Below, piece after piece: positions 48,925-51,989 of a DNA stretch of 64,000 nucleotides (the stretch's first letter is position 1; every line of letters starts with the position of its first letter). This DNA comes from Macrosoma leucophasiata. Lineage: Eukaryota > Arthropoda > Insecta > Lepidoptera > Hedylidae. Under the pieces are notes generated by a model. That model did no database searches. It worked only from the letters and a program-made list of their open reading frames with translations, and was not told where the DNA came from. The translations under genes were made by a program, and so were the position numbers. Location of the stretch: positions 18,087,501 to 18,151,500 of the forward strand of contig JAWQUS010000008.1 in assembly GCA_036365455.1 (NCBI GenBank), in the 5' to 3' direction.

Positions 48925-50527
48925 TATTATAGTTATATTAAAAAATGTTTTAAATTATCTTAAAAAATGCGAAGAAACTTTTTCCCCAACCTAATATTAT
49001 TAAGACAATTCGCTGGCGTACCACCTATTATGTTAATAGATATTGATATTGTGTATGCCCTGGCCACAAACAGATTTTCTTTTCATCTATATTGCTATCT
49101 ACGCACTGGTAATCATAACAGTCATGCTCACTTTAATGTCTTTGCCTTCGGCGGCGTCGTTGCTCACTTCCCTTCAAAATGGTCGAGGAGAGCAATGGCT
49201 GCCACATGCGTCATACTCGTGAACGGGTGCTGATTGTAAGGACTGGTCTGTTGTGATTTGCGACTGTTATTTTCTATCACGATATTAAGCTGTTGATGGG
49301 TATTTGCGTATGTGTTTATATGCAAATATTTATATGCCATGGACGTTCACATTATCTTTATTTTATTTAATAATATTTGTATTAAATCTAAGGTTTTGAA
49401 AAAAGAGCAACACGCTGAGTTTGTTGGGTAGCGGAGTTCTTCTCAGTAGTGCCTGCACTTGGAACTCTGCTAAGTGAATGACTATGATTATGACGAACAG
49501 ATTTTTCATTTTCCTCTATGAAGGAATTGAAAAATTTGATGATTCACGTATCGGTTAAATATTATTATTAAATTGGTATTTATTAATACCTATTGAATTA
49601 TTATTATAAGTCATTCTCTCTAGGTAGCTTATAACCCGACAATGCAAGTGTCCTTGTAGACCAATTTGAAATAAATGATTTGAATTTTGAATTTTTTAAT
49701 TGAATTACAACTGCCAATTATAGAAAACGAAGCAAATGTATGGAATTTTTTTGTCGTACTTGATGAGTTACGTAACAATTTGACACGACTCCTATTTTTG
49801 CTTGTTTTATGCTTTGATGTTTGCGAAAAGCATGCAGTTCAGACATTACCTGTCTAACCGTAAAAATTAGTGTATCAATTTATATACACGATGGAATTTA
49901 AAAGTAGTTTACCGCAGCACTCGTTTTGTTTTGGTAGCGCAATGCATTTTTAATATTCTATTTTATTAGTTACGCCGTATCAAAAAGTACGAGACCTTAT
50001 ATTGCTCTGAACATTTATAAATATTCATTTTTCTGACAGCGCAGGGCGCAGGGCGTTCACTAGTTTAATTAATAGTAGGTAACGTTAAGTTTAGTGGATA
50101 AATTATTTTAAAACTTTAGGAATAAATTTTATTAGATATTCAGTAATGAAGAGAAATTGTTCTGCCGCGAGAAAACTACAATTAAAAACCTGCCTTCAGC
50201 CTGCATTTATAATTAAAGATATCATGGTACGAGCCTTAAAATGGCTTATTATGTTACTCAGTCCATAAATATGATGAGCACTTTGCAGAACACTACTGTT
50301 AATACTGAAAAGTTCCATAAAATGATGGCTTTTCTTACGTCCCGTACAGCAGCTATGGTCTAGAATCTAGATAGTGCGTCAACCTATCGACCTATATACC
50401 AACCAATTTCACAAACTTAATTTGCACTTTATTTACAGGTAAAATTATCGAGCGCGGCACTCATGCCGAACTCGTCAACATGAAGGGTTCCTATTGGAGA
50501 ATGTGTAAAGGACAGCACGTCGCATGA
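8905..50527 (+). CDS. ABCB1: ABCB1-like multidrug transporter (P-glycoprotein), copy 2, complete, 26 coding exons
   Basis: Full ABC transporter that uses ATP to export lipophilic compounds across the plasma membrane. Exons (numbered 1-26): 8905-8930, 12713-12755, 13338-13534, 13879-14023, 20470-20570, 21065-21236, 22437-22561, 26819-27014, 27576-27800, 28094-28280, 28550-28692, 28992-29200, 29847-29941, 30524-30703, 31756-31877, 32312-32452, 34375-34557, 39761-39964, 40507-40636, 41200-41395, 42827-42989, 44203-44397, 46037-46246, 46445-46591, 48135-48243, 50439-50527. Phases join without a break to give 1310 residues, close to the ~1280 of P-glycoproteins. TMD1 spans roughly residues 24-390. 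NBD1 has Walker A 429-437, LSGGQ 533-537, Walker B ending D557-E558 and H589. A charged linker covers about 625-725, and TMD2 about 735-1040. NBD2 has Walker A 1102-1110, LSGGQ 1209-1213, D1233-E1234 and H1265. All key ATPase residues are present. It is a tandem paralogue of the gene ending at 1668. The substrate cannot be told from sequence. Confidence 0.93.
9601..9692. repeat. 46 bp tandem duplication in ABCB intron 1
   Basis: Two copies of a unit containing CCGCCATAAGCCTC (9601-9646 and 9647-9692) differ at a few bases. Function unknown. Confidence 0.7.
10100..10237. repeat. Fold-back element with tRNA-like CCCGAAGTC ends
   Basis: The left arm TAGAAATTAAAGGAAAATAA through GCTTCGGGCGGGAATCG is complementary to the right arm CGATTCCTGCCCGAAGTCAA through TTTCTTTAATTTCTATA. 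The short word TCGCTTTACCAAG is repeated in the middle (10142 and 10163). It is related to the better-preserved fold-back at 53774-53931. Confidence 0.7.
10955..11503. mobile_element. ~550 bp non-autonomous element with ~55 bp TIRs
   Basis: Left block (about 10958-11012) containing CACTGCAGAATCATTTC and CCAGATATGCTGCAAAC is matched in reverse complement by 11443-11500 (GTTTGCAGCATATCTGGATA, GAAATGATTCTGCAG). The interior has no ORF. A target duplication was not resolved. Intron 1 of ABCB. Confidence 0.7.
11504..12712. other. End of ABCB intron 1, nothing recognised
   Basis: AT-rich intronic sequence without a convincing ORF or repeat that has a second copy in the window. Confidence 0.4.
12713..12755 (+). 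CDS. ABCB1: ABCB1-like exon 2
   Basis: This 43 nt micro-exon follows TTTCTTTCAG and encodes [14 protein letters not shown], the usual [12 protein letters not shown] entry to TMD1. Donor GTAAGT. Confidence 0.85.
13338..13534 (+). CDS. ABCB1: ABCB1-like exon 3 (TM1)
   Basis: It begins [20 protein letters not shown], the first membrane helix, and continues through [14 protein letters not shown] into the first extracellular loop. Donor GTAAGT. Confidence 0.9.
13879..14023 (+). CDS. ABCB1: ABCB1-like exon 4 (TM2)
   Basis: It contains an NAS glycosylation sequon (LVNASHEEN) in the extracellular loop and the hydrophobic stretch [20 protein letters not shown]. It ends ALRQ and its donor is GTAAAC. 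Confidence 0.9.
14412..14645 (-). mobile_element. Truncated Helitron, 3' end intact
   Basis: Read on the minus strand it ends AGGCAATACAAAGTTTGCCT, then AATCAGCTAG followed by T. The hairpin (AGGCAA/TTGCCT) before CTAG is the Helitron 3' signature. It is related to 22060-22317 but lacks the TCTATATATA start. Confidence 0.75.
14929..15220. mobile_element. hAT-type MITE with 8 bp target duplication
   Basis: The ends are CATAGAGCAACACGG-like on the left and its complement GTTGCTCTTTG on the right. A perfect 8 bp direct repeat CTTAGGGC flanks it (14921-14928 and 15221-15228), which is diagnostic of the hAT superfamily. A second copy in opposite orientation is at 29480-29735. Intron 4 of ABCB. 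Confidence 0.85.
15847..18407 (+). mobile_element. Helitron carrying a decayed helicase
   Basis: It begins TCTATACTTATAATAAA after an A and ends GCAGCAGCTAG before a T, the A|TC...CTAG|T insertion pattern of Helitrons. A (GTCT)-rich tract follows the 5' end. The interior carries the C-terminal part of a Pif1-type helicase on the same strand. The Rep part is missing, so this is an internally deleted or 5'-rearranged copy. ABCB intron 4. Confidence 0.75.
16330..18135 (+). pseudogene. Helitron Pif1-like helicase, broken
   Basis: Fragments occur in several frames: [17 protein letters not shown] and TLAEASVSD near 16370-16570, LDAPGGT (Walker A without an intact GKT) near 16900, LIVWDE (Walker B) near 17140-17155, [10 protein letters not shown] and [20 protein letters not shown] near 17655-17800, and [12 protein letters not shown] then [14 protein letters not shown] near 17955-18060. 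The order matches the helicase domain of animal Helitron proteins. Frameshifts and stops make it non-functional. Confidence 0.85.
18408..20469. other. Rest of ABCB intron 4
   Basis: AT-rich, without recognisable coding sequence. Positions 20003-20090 are an inverted fragment of the GTATCTTCACGCC repeat, and 20205-20312 a plus-strand 3' fragment of family A. Confidence 0.5.
20470..20570 (+). CDS. ABCB1: ABCB1-like exon 5
   Basis: [20 protein letters not shown] continues [14 protein letters not shown]. This is the intracellular loop motif equivalent to RQ[ED]xxWxD of P-glycoproteins. Donor GTGAGT. Confidence 0.92.
21065..21236 (+). CDS. ABCB1: ABCB1-like exon 6 (TM3-TM4)
   Basis: [20 protein letters not shown] is followed by two hydrophobic segments around [20 protein letters not shown]. 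Donor GTAAGT. Confidence 0.93.
21291..21579 (-). repeat. Repeat family A, nearly full length
   Basis: The minus-strand copy has its T-run (A-tail) at 21291-21302 and ends near GGAGCTCTACCACCAGT. It sits 55 bp after the exon 6 donor. Confidence 0.85.
22060..22317 (+). mobile_element. Short non-autonomous Helitron (258 bp)
   Basis: A|TCTATATATATAAAAATCAA at the start and GGGTCAGCTAG|T at the end. The hairpin GGCAA-TACGAAGT-TTGCC lies about 10 nt before CTAG. These are complete textbook Helitron termini. Relatives: 23878-24291, 52566-52822 and 24907-25165. Confidence 0.9.
22437..22561 (+). CDS. ABCB1: ABCB1-like exon 7
   Basis: [20 protein letters not shown] then [10 protein letters not shown]: the AGxxAEEVLxxIRTVxAFxGE block of ABCB proteins. 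The donor falls inside the Arg codon. Confidence 0.93.
22735..22930 (+). repeat. SINE family B copy lacking its tRNA head
   Basis: GTTTGGTAATGTGCCCGGAG, CAGGCTCGCCACCTGTTACA and GCATTTACCTCTGCCTACCC match the inverted copy at 31371-31665. A palindrome has replaced part of the middle. Confidence 0.75.
23087..23877 (+). repeat. Helitron-like repeat with (CTGT)n, copy 1
   Basis: It starts near ACTTATAATAAAACTGTAGA and includes a CTGTCTGTCTGTCTGTTTG tract and the block GTCACCAGCCTGTATCTCAT. An inverted copy is at 38295-38954 and is cleaner at the 5' end (TCTATACTTATAATAAA after an A). ORFs inside are by-products of the repeat. Confidence 0.7.
23878..24291 (+). mobile_element. Helitron (414 bp)
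   Basis: A|TCTATATATATAAAATCAAT at the 5' end and GGGTCCGCTAG|T at the 3' end. The terminal hairpin GACAG-GACGAAGA-CTGTC lies just upstream of the end. It abuts the preceding repeat. Confidence 0.88.
24907..25165 (-). mobile_element. Helitron, minus strand
   Basis: On the minus strand it ends GGGTCAACTAG before T, and carries CGTTTATCTCGCTAAAACTC near the other end. The TC start is buried in an AT tract, so the right boundary is approximate. Confidence 0.75.
25166..26279. other. Middle of ABCB intron 7, little recognised
   Basis: AT-rich. AGCGACAGTCTGAAGTT and AGCAACAGTCTGAAGTT form a short direct repeat about 34 bp apart near 25845-25900. Nothing else was identified. Confidence 0.4.
26280..26650 (-). 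pseudogene. LINE 3' end fragment
   Basis: The minus strand reads a short [20 protein letters not shown] stretch (about 26515-26565), the C-terminal end motif of RTE-type LINE proteins abundant in Lepidoptera, and the CATCATCATCATCACTT-type tail. It contains a perfect palindrome at 26415-26469. Confidence 0.6.
26415..26469. repeat. Perfect inverted repeat, 21 bp arms
   Basis: AGACGTTTACTGCTGAACAA(A) at 26415-26435 and its exact complement at 26449-26469, with a 13 bp GC-rich spacer. It lies inside the LINE fragment. Confidence 0.95.
26685..26744. repeat. Perfect inverted repeat, 27 bp arms
   Basis: The left arm 26685-26711 (contains GCAACGCTGTGTATGCGAAA) is exactly complementary to 26718-26744. 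The spacer is 6 bp (TACGTG). It ends 74 bp upstream of ABCB exon 8. Confidence 0.95.
26819..27014 (+). CDS. ABCB1: ABCB1-like exon 8 (TM5)
   Basis: [20 protein letters not shown], then [20 protein letters not shown] and the exposed loop [12 protein letters not shown] 60 bp palindrome ends 74 bp before the acceptor. Confidence 0.93.
27015..27575. other. ABCB intron 8
   Basis: No gene or named repeat. ATTCTCTGGTAGTA occurs twice (about 27113 and 27193). Confidence 0.4.
27576..27800 (+). CDS. ABCB1: ABCB1-like exon 9 (TM6 and start of NBD1)
   Basis: [20 protein letters not shown] links TM6 to NBD1. The A-loop tyrosine is in [11 protein letters not shown]. Donor GTATTT. Confidence 0.93.
28094..28280 (+). 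CDS. ABCB1: ABCB1-like exon 10 (Walker A of NBD1)
   Basis: [20 protein letters not shown] contains the P-loop. It ends WLRSSLG with the split Gly codon. Confidence 0.95.
28550..28692 (+). CDS. ABCB1: ABCB1-like exon 11 (Q-loop of NBD1)
   Basis: [20 protein letters not shown] carries the Q-loop glutamine. Most relatives have VVSQEP, so the Gly before Gln is a small deviation. It ends FIMNLPD. Confidence 0.94.
28992..29200 (+). CDS. ABCB1: ABCB1-like exon 12 (signature and Walker B of NBD1)
   Basis: [20 protein letters not shown], then [12 protein letters not shown] and TTLMVSH. It is GC-rich compared with the flanking introns. Confidence 0.95.
29480..29735. mobile_element. hAT-type MITE, second copy
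   Basis: CATAGAGCAACACGGGCCAC starts the element and GTTGCTCTATG ends it. Perfect 8 bp duplication GCTGCAGC at 29472-29479 and 29736-29743. It is inverted relative to 14929-15220. It lies in ABCB intron 12, 111 bp before exon 13. Confidence 0.9.
29847..29941 (+). CDS. ABCB1: ABCB1-like exon 13
   Basis: [20 protein letters not shown] then [12 protein letters not shown], the end of NBD1. Confidence 0.94.
30079..30295 (+). repeat. Repeat family A with internal deletion
   Basis: GTAGAGCTCCAGTGACGGAG runs directly into TCGCTAAATGGTAGTGTTCA, so about 40 bp present in other copies are missing. It ends before the A-tail. ABCB intron 13. Confidence 0.8.
30524..30703 (+). CDS. ABCB1: ABCB1-like exon 14 (linker)
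   Basis: It starts [12 protein letters not shown] and continues into an acidic and then basic linker (EEEN..., [16 protein letters not shown]). The low conservation and charge are as expected for the regulatory linker. Confidence 0.88.
30918..31212 (-). mobile_element. TIR element with a tRNA-like core
   Basis: The ends are ~43 bp imperfect inverted repeats (left AAAAATGGAAAGAAAAATTT then GACTTTAGGCGA; right the complement). The minus-strand core has box A TAGCTCAGTTGG, a D-arm and a T-arm with GTTCGAGTC, like a tRNA. A partial relative is at 32830-33085. It could be a SINE trapped in a MITE or a MITE that evolved a Pol III promoter. Confidence 0.75.
31371..31665 (-). repeat. SINE family B with tRNA-like head
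   Basis: On the minus strand the head reads CCTCGGTAGCCTAGTGGTAG, a box A-like tRNA start, followed by GTCCTGGGTTCCCGGGTAG. The body contains GTTTGGTAATGTGCCCGGAG and ends near GCCTGTAATCC... in reverse. ABCB intron 14. Confidence 0.75.
31756..31877 (+). CDS. ABCB1: ABCB1-like exon 15 (linker, acidic end)
   Basis: [20 protein letters not shown], then a tract ending in five aspartates encoded by a (GAT)n run. Ser/Thr residues near basic ones could be phosphorylated, as in P-glycoprotein linkers (inference). Confidence 0.87.
32312..32452 (+). CDS. ABCB1: ABCB1-like exon 16 (TM7)
   Basis: [20 protein letters not shown] then [20 protein letters not shown], the first helix of TMD2. Confidence 0.93.
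32567..32712. mobile_element. MITE with CCCCC TIRs, copy 3 of 3
   Basis: The best-preserved copy, in ABCB intron 16. The direct repeat TTA stands immediately outside both ends (32564-32566 and 32713-32715). A 3 bp TWA-type target duplication is typical of PIF/Harbinger-derived MITEs. Confidence 0.85.
32830..33085 (-). mobile_element. tRNA-like TIR element, second copy
   Basis: It matches 30925-31170: AAAAATGGAAAGAAAAATTT, GCTCGAACTCGCGACC, GCCGCTCTTCCAATTGAGCT, CCCTGCCCGATTTGTCAAAT. The right TIR is missing. Confidence 0.75.
33091..33275. repeat. Perfect 54 bp palindrome around a tRNA-like remnant
   Basis: The arm at 33091-33144 (starts AATTGTTTTATATTATTTCG) is exactly complementary to 33222-33275. 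The 77 bp loop holds part of the tRNA-like element (GCTCGAACTCGCGACC). Perfect arms in a region of old repeats imply a recent origin. Confidence 0.95.
33542..33765 (+). mobile_element. Short Helitron
   Basis: A|TCTCTATAAATATAAAATTA at the start and GTCGGGGCAGCTAG|T at the end. It contains GGAAACAGCTGGACCGATTC. ABCB intron 16. Confidence 0.75.
34375..34557 (+). CDS. ABCB1: ABCB1-like exon 17 (TM8)
   Basis: [20 protein letters not shown], then [18 protein letters not shown]. Donor GTATTT. Confidence 0.93.
34625..35049. repeat. Cluster of Helitron 3' ends
   Basis: Two direct ~170 bp units on the minus strand (34625-34793 and 34795-34965) each end in GCGGGCAACAGCTAG-like sequence and start TCTATAATATAAAAATAAG. 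A third terminus (34966) faces a plus-strand terminus GACGAAGTCGTGGGCGCAGC at 35022-35049, forming a head-to-head pair. Confidence 0.7.
34966..35416 (-). mobile_element. Helitron-like element, minus strand
   Basis: On the minus strand it runs from TCTACATACAAACAAATAAA to GGGGGCACAGCTAG|T. It includes CCGTCAAAGTCGTTCAAGCC and (ACAG)n, typical of lepidopteran Helitron families. The plus-strand terminus at 35022-35049 sits inside it. Confidence 0.6.
35551..35994 (+). pseudogene. Retrotransposon endonuclease C-terminal part
   Basis: [18 protein letters not shown], then [13 protein letters not shown] and [12 protein letters not shown] are the GDFN and HD-type motifs of the apurinic-like endonuclease. 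A TAG at 35992-35994 interrupts the frame; coding similarity resumes directly after it ([16 protein letters not shown]). The frame shifts by one near 36185-36195, before the reverse transcriptase. Confidence 0.8.
36176..37972 (+). pseudogene. Reverse transcriptase domain of the CR1-like element
   Basis: An open frame of about 600 codons. Motifs in order: [63 protein letters not shown] and LYADDLQLY (catalytic ADD). The tail has [14 protein letters not shown] and [12 protein letters not shown], typical of CR1/L2-type elements. The domain itself is uninterrupted, but it is cut off from its endonuclease by a stop and a frameshift. Confidence 0.88.
38295..38954 (-). repeat. Helitron-like repeat with (CTGT)n, copy 2
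   Basis: Inverted relative to 23087-23877. On the minus strand it starts A|TCTATACTTATAATAAAT. It includes the (GTCT)n tract and the ATGAGATACAGCCTGGTGAC block (plus-strand reading). Its far part continues to the left of the retrotransposon at about 35417-35440. Confidence 0.75.
38955..39760. other. End of ABCB intron 17
   Basis: A decayed Helitron 3' end (GTAGCTGTTACACGCGGCAT) is at about 38999-39030. The rest, including a more GC-rich stretch at 39310-39700, has no recognised feature. Confidence 0.4.
39761..39964 (+). CDS. ABCB1: ABCB1-like exon 18 (TM9-TM10)
   Basis: [20 protein letters not shown], then [18 protein letters not shown] and [14 protein letters not shown]. It follows the largest part of a 5.2 kb repeat-filled intron. 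Confidence 0.94.
40184..40480 (+). repeat. Repeat family A, full length
   Basis: Complete copy from GGTGGTAGAGCTCCAGTGAC to an A-rich tail at 40461-40480, 27 bp before ABCB exon 19. The A-tail fills the position of the polypyrimidine tract, so only TTTTGATACTTCACAG is left in front of the exon. Confidence 0.88.
40507..40636 (+). CDS. ABCB1: ABCB1-like exon 19
   Basis: [20 protein letters not shown] then QSLG, the second-half equivalent of exon 7. Confidence 0.93.
40968..41108. mobile_element. Hairpin MITE, copy 1
   Basis: The left end AAGCCTGAGTTGCACCACGA and right end GGTGCAACCCAGGCT are inverted. The inner arms TAACATTTCACATCCT and AGGATGTGAAATGTTA also pair. A second copy is at 53277-53421. 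ABCB intron 19. Confidence 0.8.
41200..41395 (+). CDS. ABCB1: ABCB1-like exon 20 (TM11)
   Basis: [20 protein letters not shown], then the hydrophobic segment [20 protein letters not shown]. Confidence 0.93.
41509..41740. mobile_element. MITE of the AGAGCGTTATCTC family, copy 1
   Basis: Inverted blocks GCACATCGAGCCTACGGAAG and CCTTCCTAAGGTCGATGTG, with AGAGATAACGCTCTAC and GTAGAGTGTTATCTC inside. Related copies: 56345-56602, 57408-57690 and 62243-62605. Confidence 0.75.
41880..42370 (-). repeat. LINE 3' tail, inverted copy
   Basis: CAAATTTGCATTGTCAGGTT, CAATTCCTTCATAAAAGAAA, CCGAGTTCCAAGTTCAAGCA and AACGTCCATGGATGCCAT-like blocks match the plus-strand copy at 49150-49705. Another fragment is at 33330-33500. 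Confidence 0.65.
42510..42775 (-). repeat. Repeat family A, strongly decayed
   Basis: GAAAGTTGCAAACAAACAAT, ATACATTACCATCTCACC and TGCCTACGCCCTCAAGC match the minus orientation. It ends about 50 bp before ABCB exon 21. Confidence 0.5.
42827..42989 (+). CDS. ABCB1: ABCB1-like exon 21 (TM12)
   Basis: [20 protein letters not shown] then [20 protein letters not shown]. Confidence 0.92.
43020..44202. other. ABCB intron 21
   Basis: Contains a GTATCTTCACGC repeat fragment (43059-43115) and a tRNA-like element remnant at 43978-44070 (minus strand, GGTAGCTTTGTGGTAAAGTG). The rest is unassigned. Confidence 0.45.
44203..44397 (+). CDS. ABCB1: ABCB1-like exon 22 (Walker A of NBD2)
   Basis: The A-loop is in [12 protein letters not shown] and the P-loop in [20 protein letters not shown]. 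Intron 22, which follows, hosts the NDUFB7 gene. Confidence 0.95.
44455..44640 (+). repeat. Repeat family A, decayed
   Basis: GTGGTAGAACAGTTCCAATG, GTAGTGTTCAGCACTGTCGT and GTTCCGGTTAGATAGTAATG are recognisable. It lies near the start of intron 22, upstream of NDUFB7. Confidence 0.6.
45021..45386 (+). CDS. NDUFB7: NADH dehydrogenase 1 beta subcomplex subunit 7 (complex I B18), nested in ABCB intron 22
   Basis: The 121-residue protein has the NDUFB7 layout: an MG start (a possible N-myristoylation site, as in mammals), then [16 protein letters not shown] and [18 protein letters not shown], which form two exact C-X9-C pairs, then the conserved [17 protein letters not shown] helix and a lysine-rich tail. 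Family members are about 117-137 residues, so it is full length. It is an accessory subunit of respiratory complex I on the intermembrane-space side, where twin CX9C proteins are oxidised. There is a single open exon between ABCB exons 22 and 23 on the same strand, with no stops or frameshifts. It could be the native intronless gene in a nested position or a retrocopy that remains intact; no long poly(A) tail or target duplication was seen. Confidence 0.9.
   Translation: MGQILGTFKTRHLGLEADAQPTFENNVGFSYKRKQRQTNVTEEALVSARIPLKFRDYCANYLLDYQVCRYKNMPLLYRCSHEKHAYLNCEHDDYIIRMKEFERERRLREREIRIKDKKCKK
45489..45494 (+). terminator. Poly(A) signal for nested NDUFB7
   Basis: AATAAA 103 bp after the stop codon, followed by a T-rich stretch. 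Another AATAAA overlaps the stop (45382-45387). Use of such a site inside an ABCB intron would end NDUFB7 transcripts early relative to the host gene. Confidence 0.5.
46037..46246 (+). CDS. ABCB1: ABCB1-like exon 23 (Q-loop of NBD2), with duplicated 3' end
   Basis: [20 protein letters not shown] then [16 protein letters not shown]. Its last 71 bases and 4 intron bases are exactly repeated (46251-46325), giving a second in-frame donor at 46322. The first donor gives a canonical ABCB sequence and is preferred here. Confidence 0.9.
46176..46325. repeat. 75 bp exact tandem duplication across the exon 23 donor
   Basis: 46176-46250 and 46251-46325 are identical. The unit covers the last 71 coding bases plus GTAA. 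As 75 is a multiple of 3, using the second donor would insert 25 residues in frame. Confidence 0.97.
46304..46334. repeat. Perfect hairpin at the second exon 23 donor
   Basis: ATCGTTTCTTTACC (46304-46317), loop CAA, then the exact complement GGTAAAGAAACGAT (46321-46334). The right arm contains the duplicated donor. In the first copy only 5 bp pair (TTACC/GGTAA). Confidence 0.97.
46445..46591 (+). CDS. ABCB1: ABCB1-like exon 24 (signature and Walker B of NBD2)
   Basis: [20 protein letters not shown], then [12 protein letters not shown]. Donor GTAAGC. Confidence 0.95.
46900..47165 (+). pseudogene. Mariner transposase N-terminal fragment
   Basis: Plus-strand frames read [20 protein letters not shown], then [13 protein letters not shown] and [20 protein letters not shown] followed by ELAAA, the DNA-binding half of mariner transposases. 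It is frameshifted and lacks the catalytic half. It is separate from the short mariner at 48289-48992. ABCB intron 24. Confidence 0.7.
47180..47380. repeat. LINE-related tail fragment
   Basis: GCATGTCTTATGTGTCCCAC and GAATGCCCGGTGAAGTAGAC also occur at about 6838-6900 with 7440-7500. The second block recurs in the A-tailed insertion at 62403-62502. Confidence 0.5.
47594..47830 (+). repeat. tRNA-derived SINE
   Basis: The head GACCCGGTTGGTCCAGCGGT and the T-arm GGGTTCGATCCCCGCACCGG resemble a tRNA with box A and B promoters. The body GGGTCTGGGTGTTCGTGTAT and GGCACCCACGACACAGG is a common lepidopteran SINE body. The anticodon arm is not tRNA-like, so it is not a tRNA gene. Confidence 0.75.
48135..48243 (+). 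CDS. ABCB1: ABCB1-like exon 25 (H-loop of NBD2)
   Basis: [20 protein letters not shown], then [17 protein letters not shown]. Homologous to 680-788 in copy 1. Confidence 0.95.
48364..48858 (-). pseudogene. Mariner transposase, C-terminal half
   Basis: [20 protein letters not shown], then FHHDNARPH and [15 protein letters not shown]. The second and third catalytic aspartates are spaced D34D as in mariners. The first (in GDEKW of relatives) and the helix-turn-helix domain are missing, so it cannot act as a transposase. Confidence 0.9.
48878..48921. repeat. (TA)n microsatellite
   Basis: About 22 TA units within the mariner remnant. Confidence 0.95.
49150..49705 (+). repeat. LINE 3' tail
   Basis: It ends CAATTTGAAATAAATGATTT then GAATTTTGAATTTT, a usual A/T-rich LINE tail. 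Blocks around CGTGAACGGGTGCTGATTG and GGAACTCTGCTAAGTGAATG match 41880-42370 in inverted orientation. ABCB intron 25; absent from copy 1. Confidence 0.65.
50439..50527 (+). CDS. ABCB1: ABCB1-like exon 26 (stop codon)
   Basis: [20 protein letters not shown] then MCKGQHVA and TGA. Homologous to 1580-1668. Confidence 0.94.
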
Positions 50528-51830
50528 GAGTCAGCAGACTTACATGATGTTCCTCAAAAATCCGGTTAAAGTTCCCCAATTCAAGATGAAGGAGCCTCTA
50601 GAATAAAACGGAGAAATATAGATCTATCTTTCACCACGCCACGGTATACATTATCACAAAGGGGCAATACATGAGGATACATATCACGAAGAATGATATG
50701 GCCTTTGTGATATGTATACCCGACAATGCGGCTTCAATCACAGCTTTGGAATCTCCAGTCTCAGTTAAATAAGTGATATAGGTACCGTGATAATTAGAAT
50801 TACTCGTTGCCACGGTATACGTACATCGTGATTGTATCTAAGTATATATGATTAAAATTGTATTTGTTATATACTTTAATACAGCTTCGCAAACTTCGCA
50901 TTAAACTAGAACTACGGAGCCTAAAAACGTTGTTCCTACCAGTGAAATTAGAAATTATTGTTGTGTGCTTGCCTATTCTTATTTAGTTCTCTAGTTTTGT
51001 ATACAATCTATTGTCGGCTGTAGGTAGGCAATGATCATTCTCGAAGCGCTCAGAGTGGCGGGCGACAGAGCGGCTAGAGTACACGATATAATGTACATAG
51101 TGAAGTGTAGCAATGTTTGGGCCGGCATGCAGTTTTTATATTATTATCGGTGTTGATCAAGATTTTTTTGTATGTATTTAACAAAATAATAATATAATTA
51201 ATAATCAAATTTAAAACATAATTTGCACGCCTCGATAACCGCCAACACCCACGATGCCCACTCCGTGCCAGGCGGTGTCTCTCAGGCAACTCGATAATAT
51301 TTCCAAGTGTTAAATTGTGAGTGTAAGCGTATTCTATTCTAAAACGGACGCGATCGCCTAGTTAAAAATTTACCTAGACAGAGAAATAATCTTGTCCGAG
51401 GTCGATAATTAAACGAATACCACAAACAGTGCCATCATCAAATGAGGTTTAATTGATTTAAGTATTTTATAATTGTAACCAAATAACCTATTGATATACC
51501 TATGTTTCCTATAGTCGTTAGGTTAACTTAGCATAAGATATTTTTTTAGTAAAATTAAATTAGAAAATGCTGTTATGTATTATTTCTGAGTTATAACCCA
51601 AATAAAGTAAGTATCTCTCGCGAGGATTATTTTAAAGATTTAACTAAATTTTAGATTTAGTATCTGCGCAATTACTATTAGTATTCTGTACCATGTGATA
51701 TTGTGATATTTTTCAAAATAAAAAACACGATTATTAACACTGCGAACCATGTTACTTATTTATTTAATCCGCAGAATTGTTGCATGTATAATCTTTGGGT
51801 TGAAAGGATAAATTTGCAAGCGAAATAAAG
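50528..51830 (+). other. 3' UTR and flank of ABCB copy 2
   Basis: Aligns in blocks to 1669-2960. Short indels distinguish the two copies. Confidence 0.7.
51601..51606 (+). terminator. Poly(A) signal AATAAA, ABCB copy 2
   Basis: Located in the same context (ATAACCCAAATAAAGT) as 2674-2679 of copy 1. Confidence 0.45.
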
Positions 51831-51989
51831 AAATCCTAATATTCAGCTGAAACGGATGTATTTATACACTTAAATAGAACTGGTAAAATAAATAGTAGAT
51901 TTTAAAGATATATAAATCATTTATATTTATTTTACAATATTTGATAGTTGTCTTGTACTTTGGTATCTACAATAAAGATAAATAAACAG

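Larger units (their letters stand above)
48289..48992 (-). mobile_element. Internally deleted mariner (704 bp)
   Basis: The ends AGGTTGGGGAAAAAGTTTCT and its complement form inverted repeats of about 58 bp with two mismatches. The minus strand encodes the C-terminal half of a mariner transposase. Full mariners are about 1.3 kb, so the 5' half is lost; a (TA)n tract of 44 bp lies in its place. TA precedes the left end but the right flank reads AA. ABCB intron 25. Absent from the matching intron of copy 1. Confidence 0.88.

Noticed and set aside
46900..48992. One full-length mariner made of the N-terminal and C-terminal pieces
   Set aside because: The N-terminal fragment is on the plus strand and outside the inverted ends of the short element, whose coding part is on the minus strand; they are two separate remnants.
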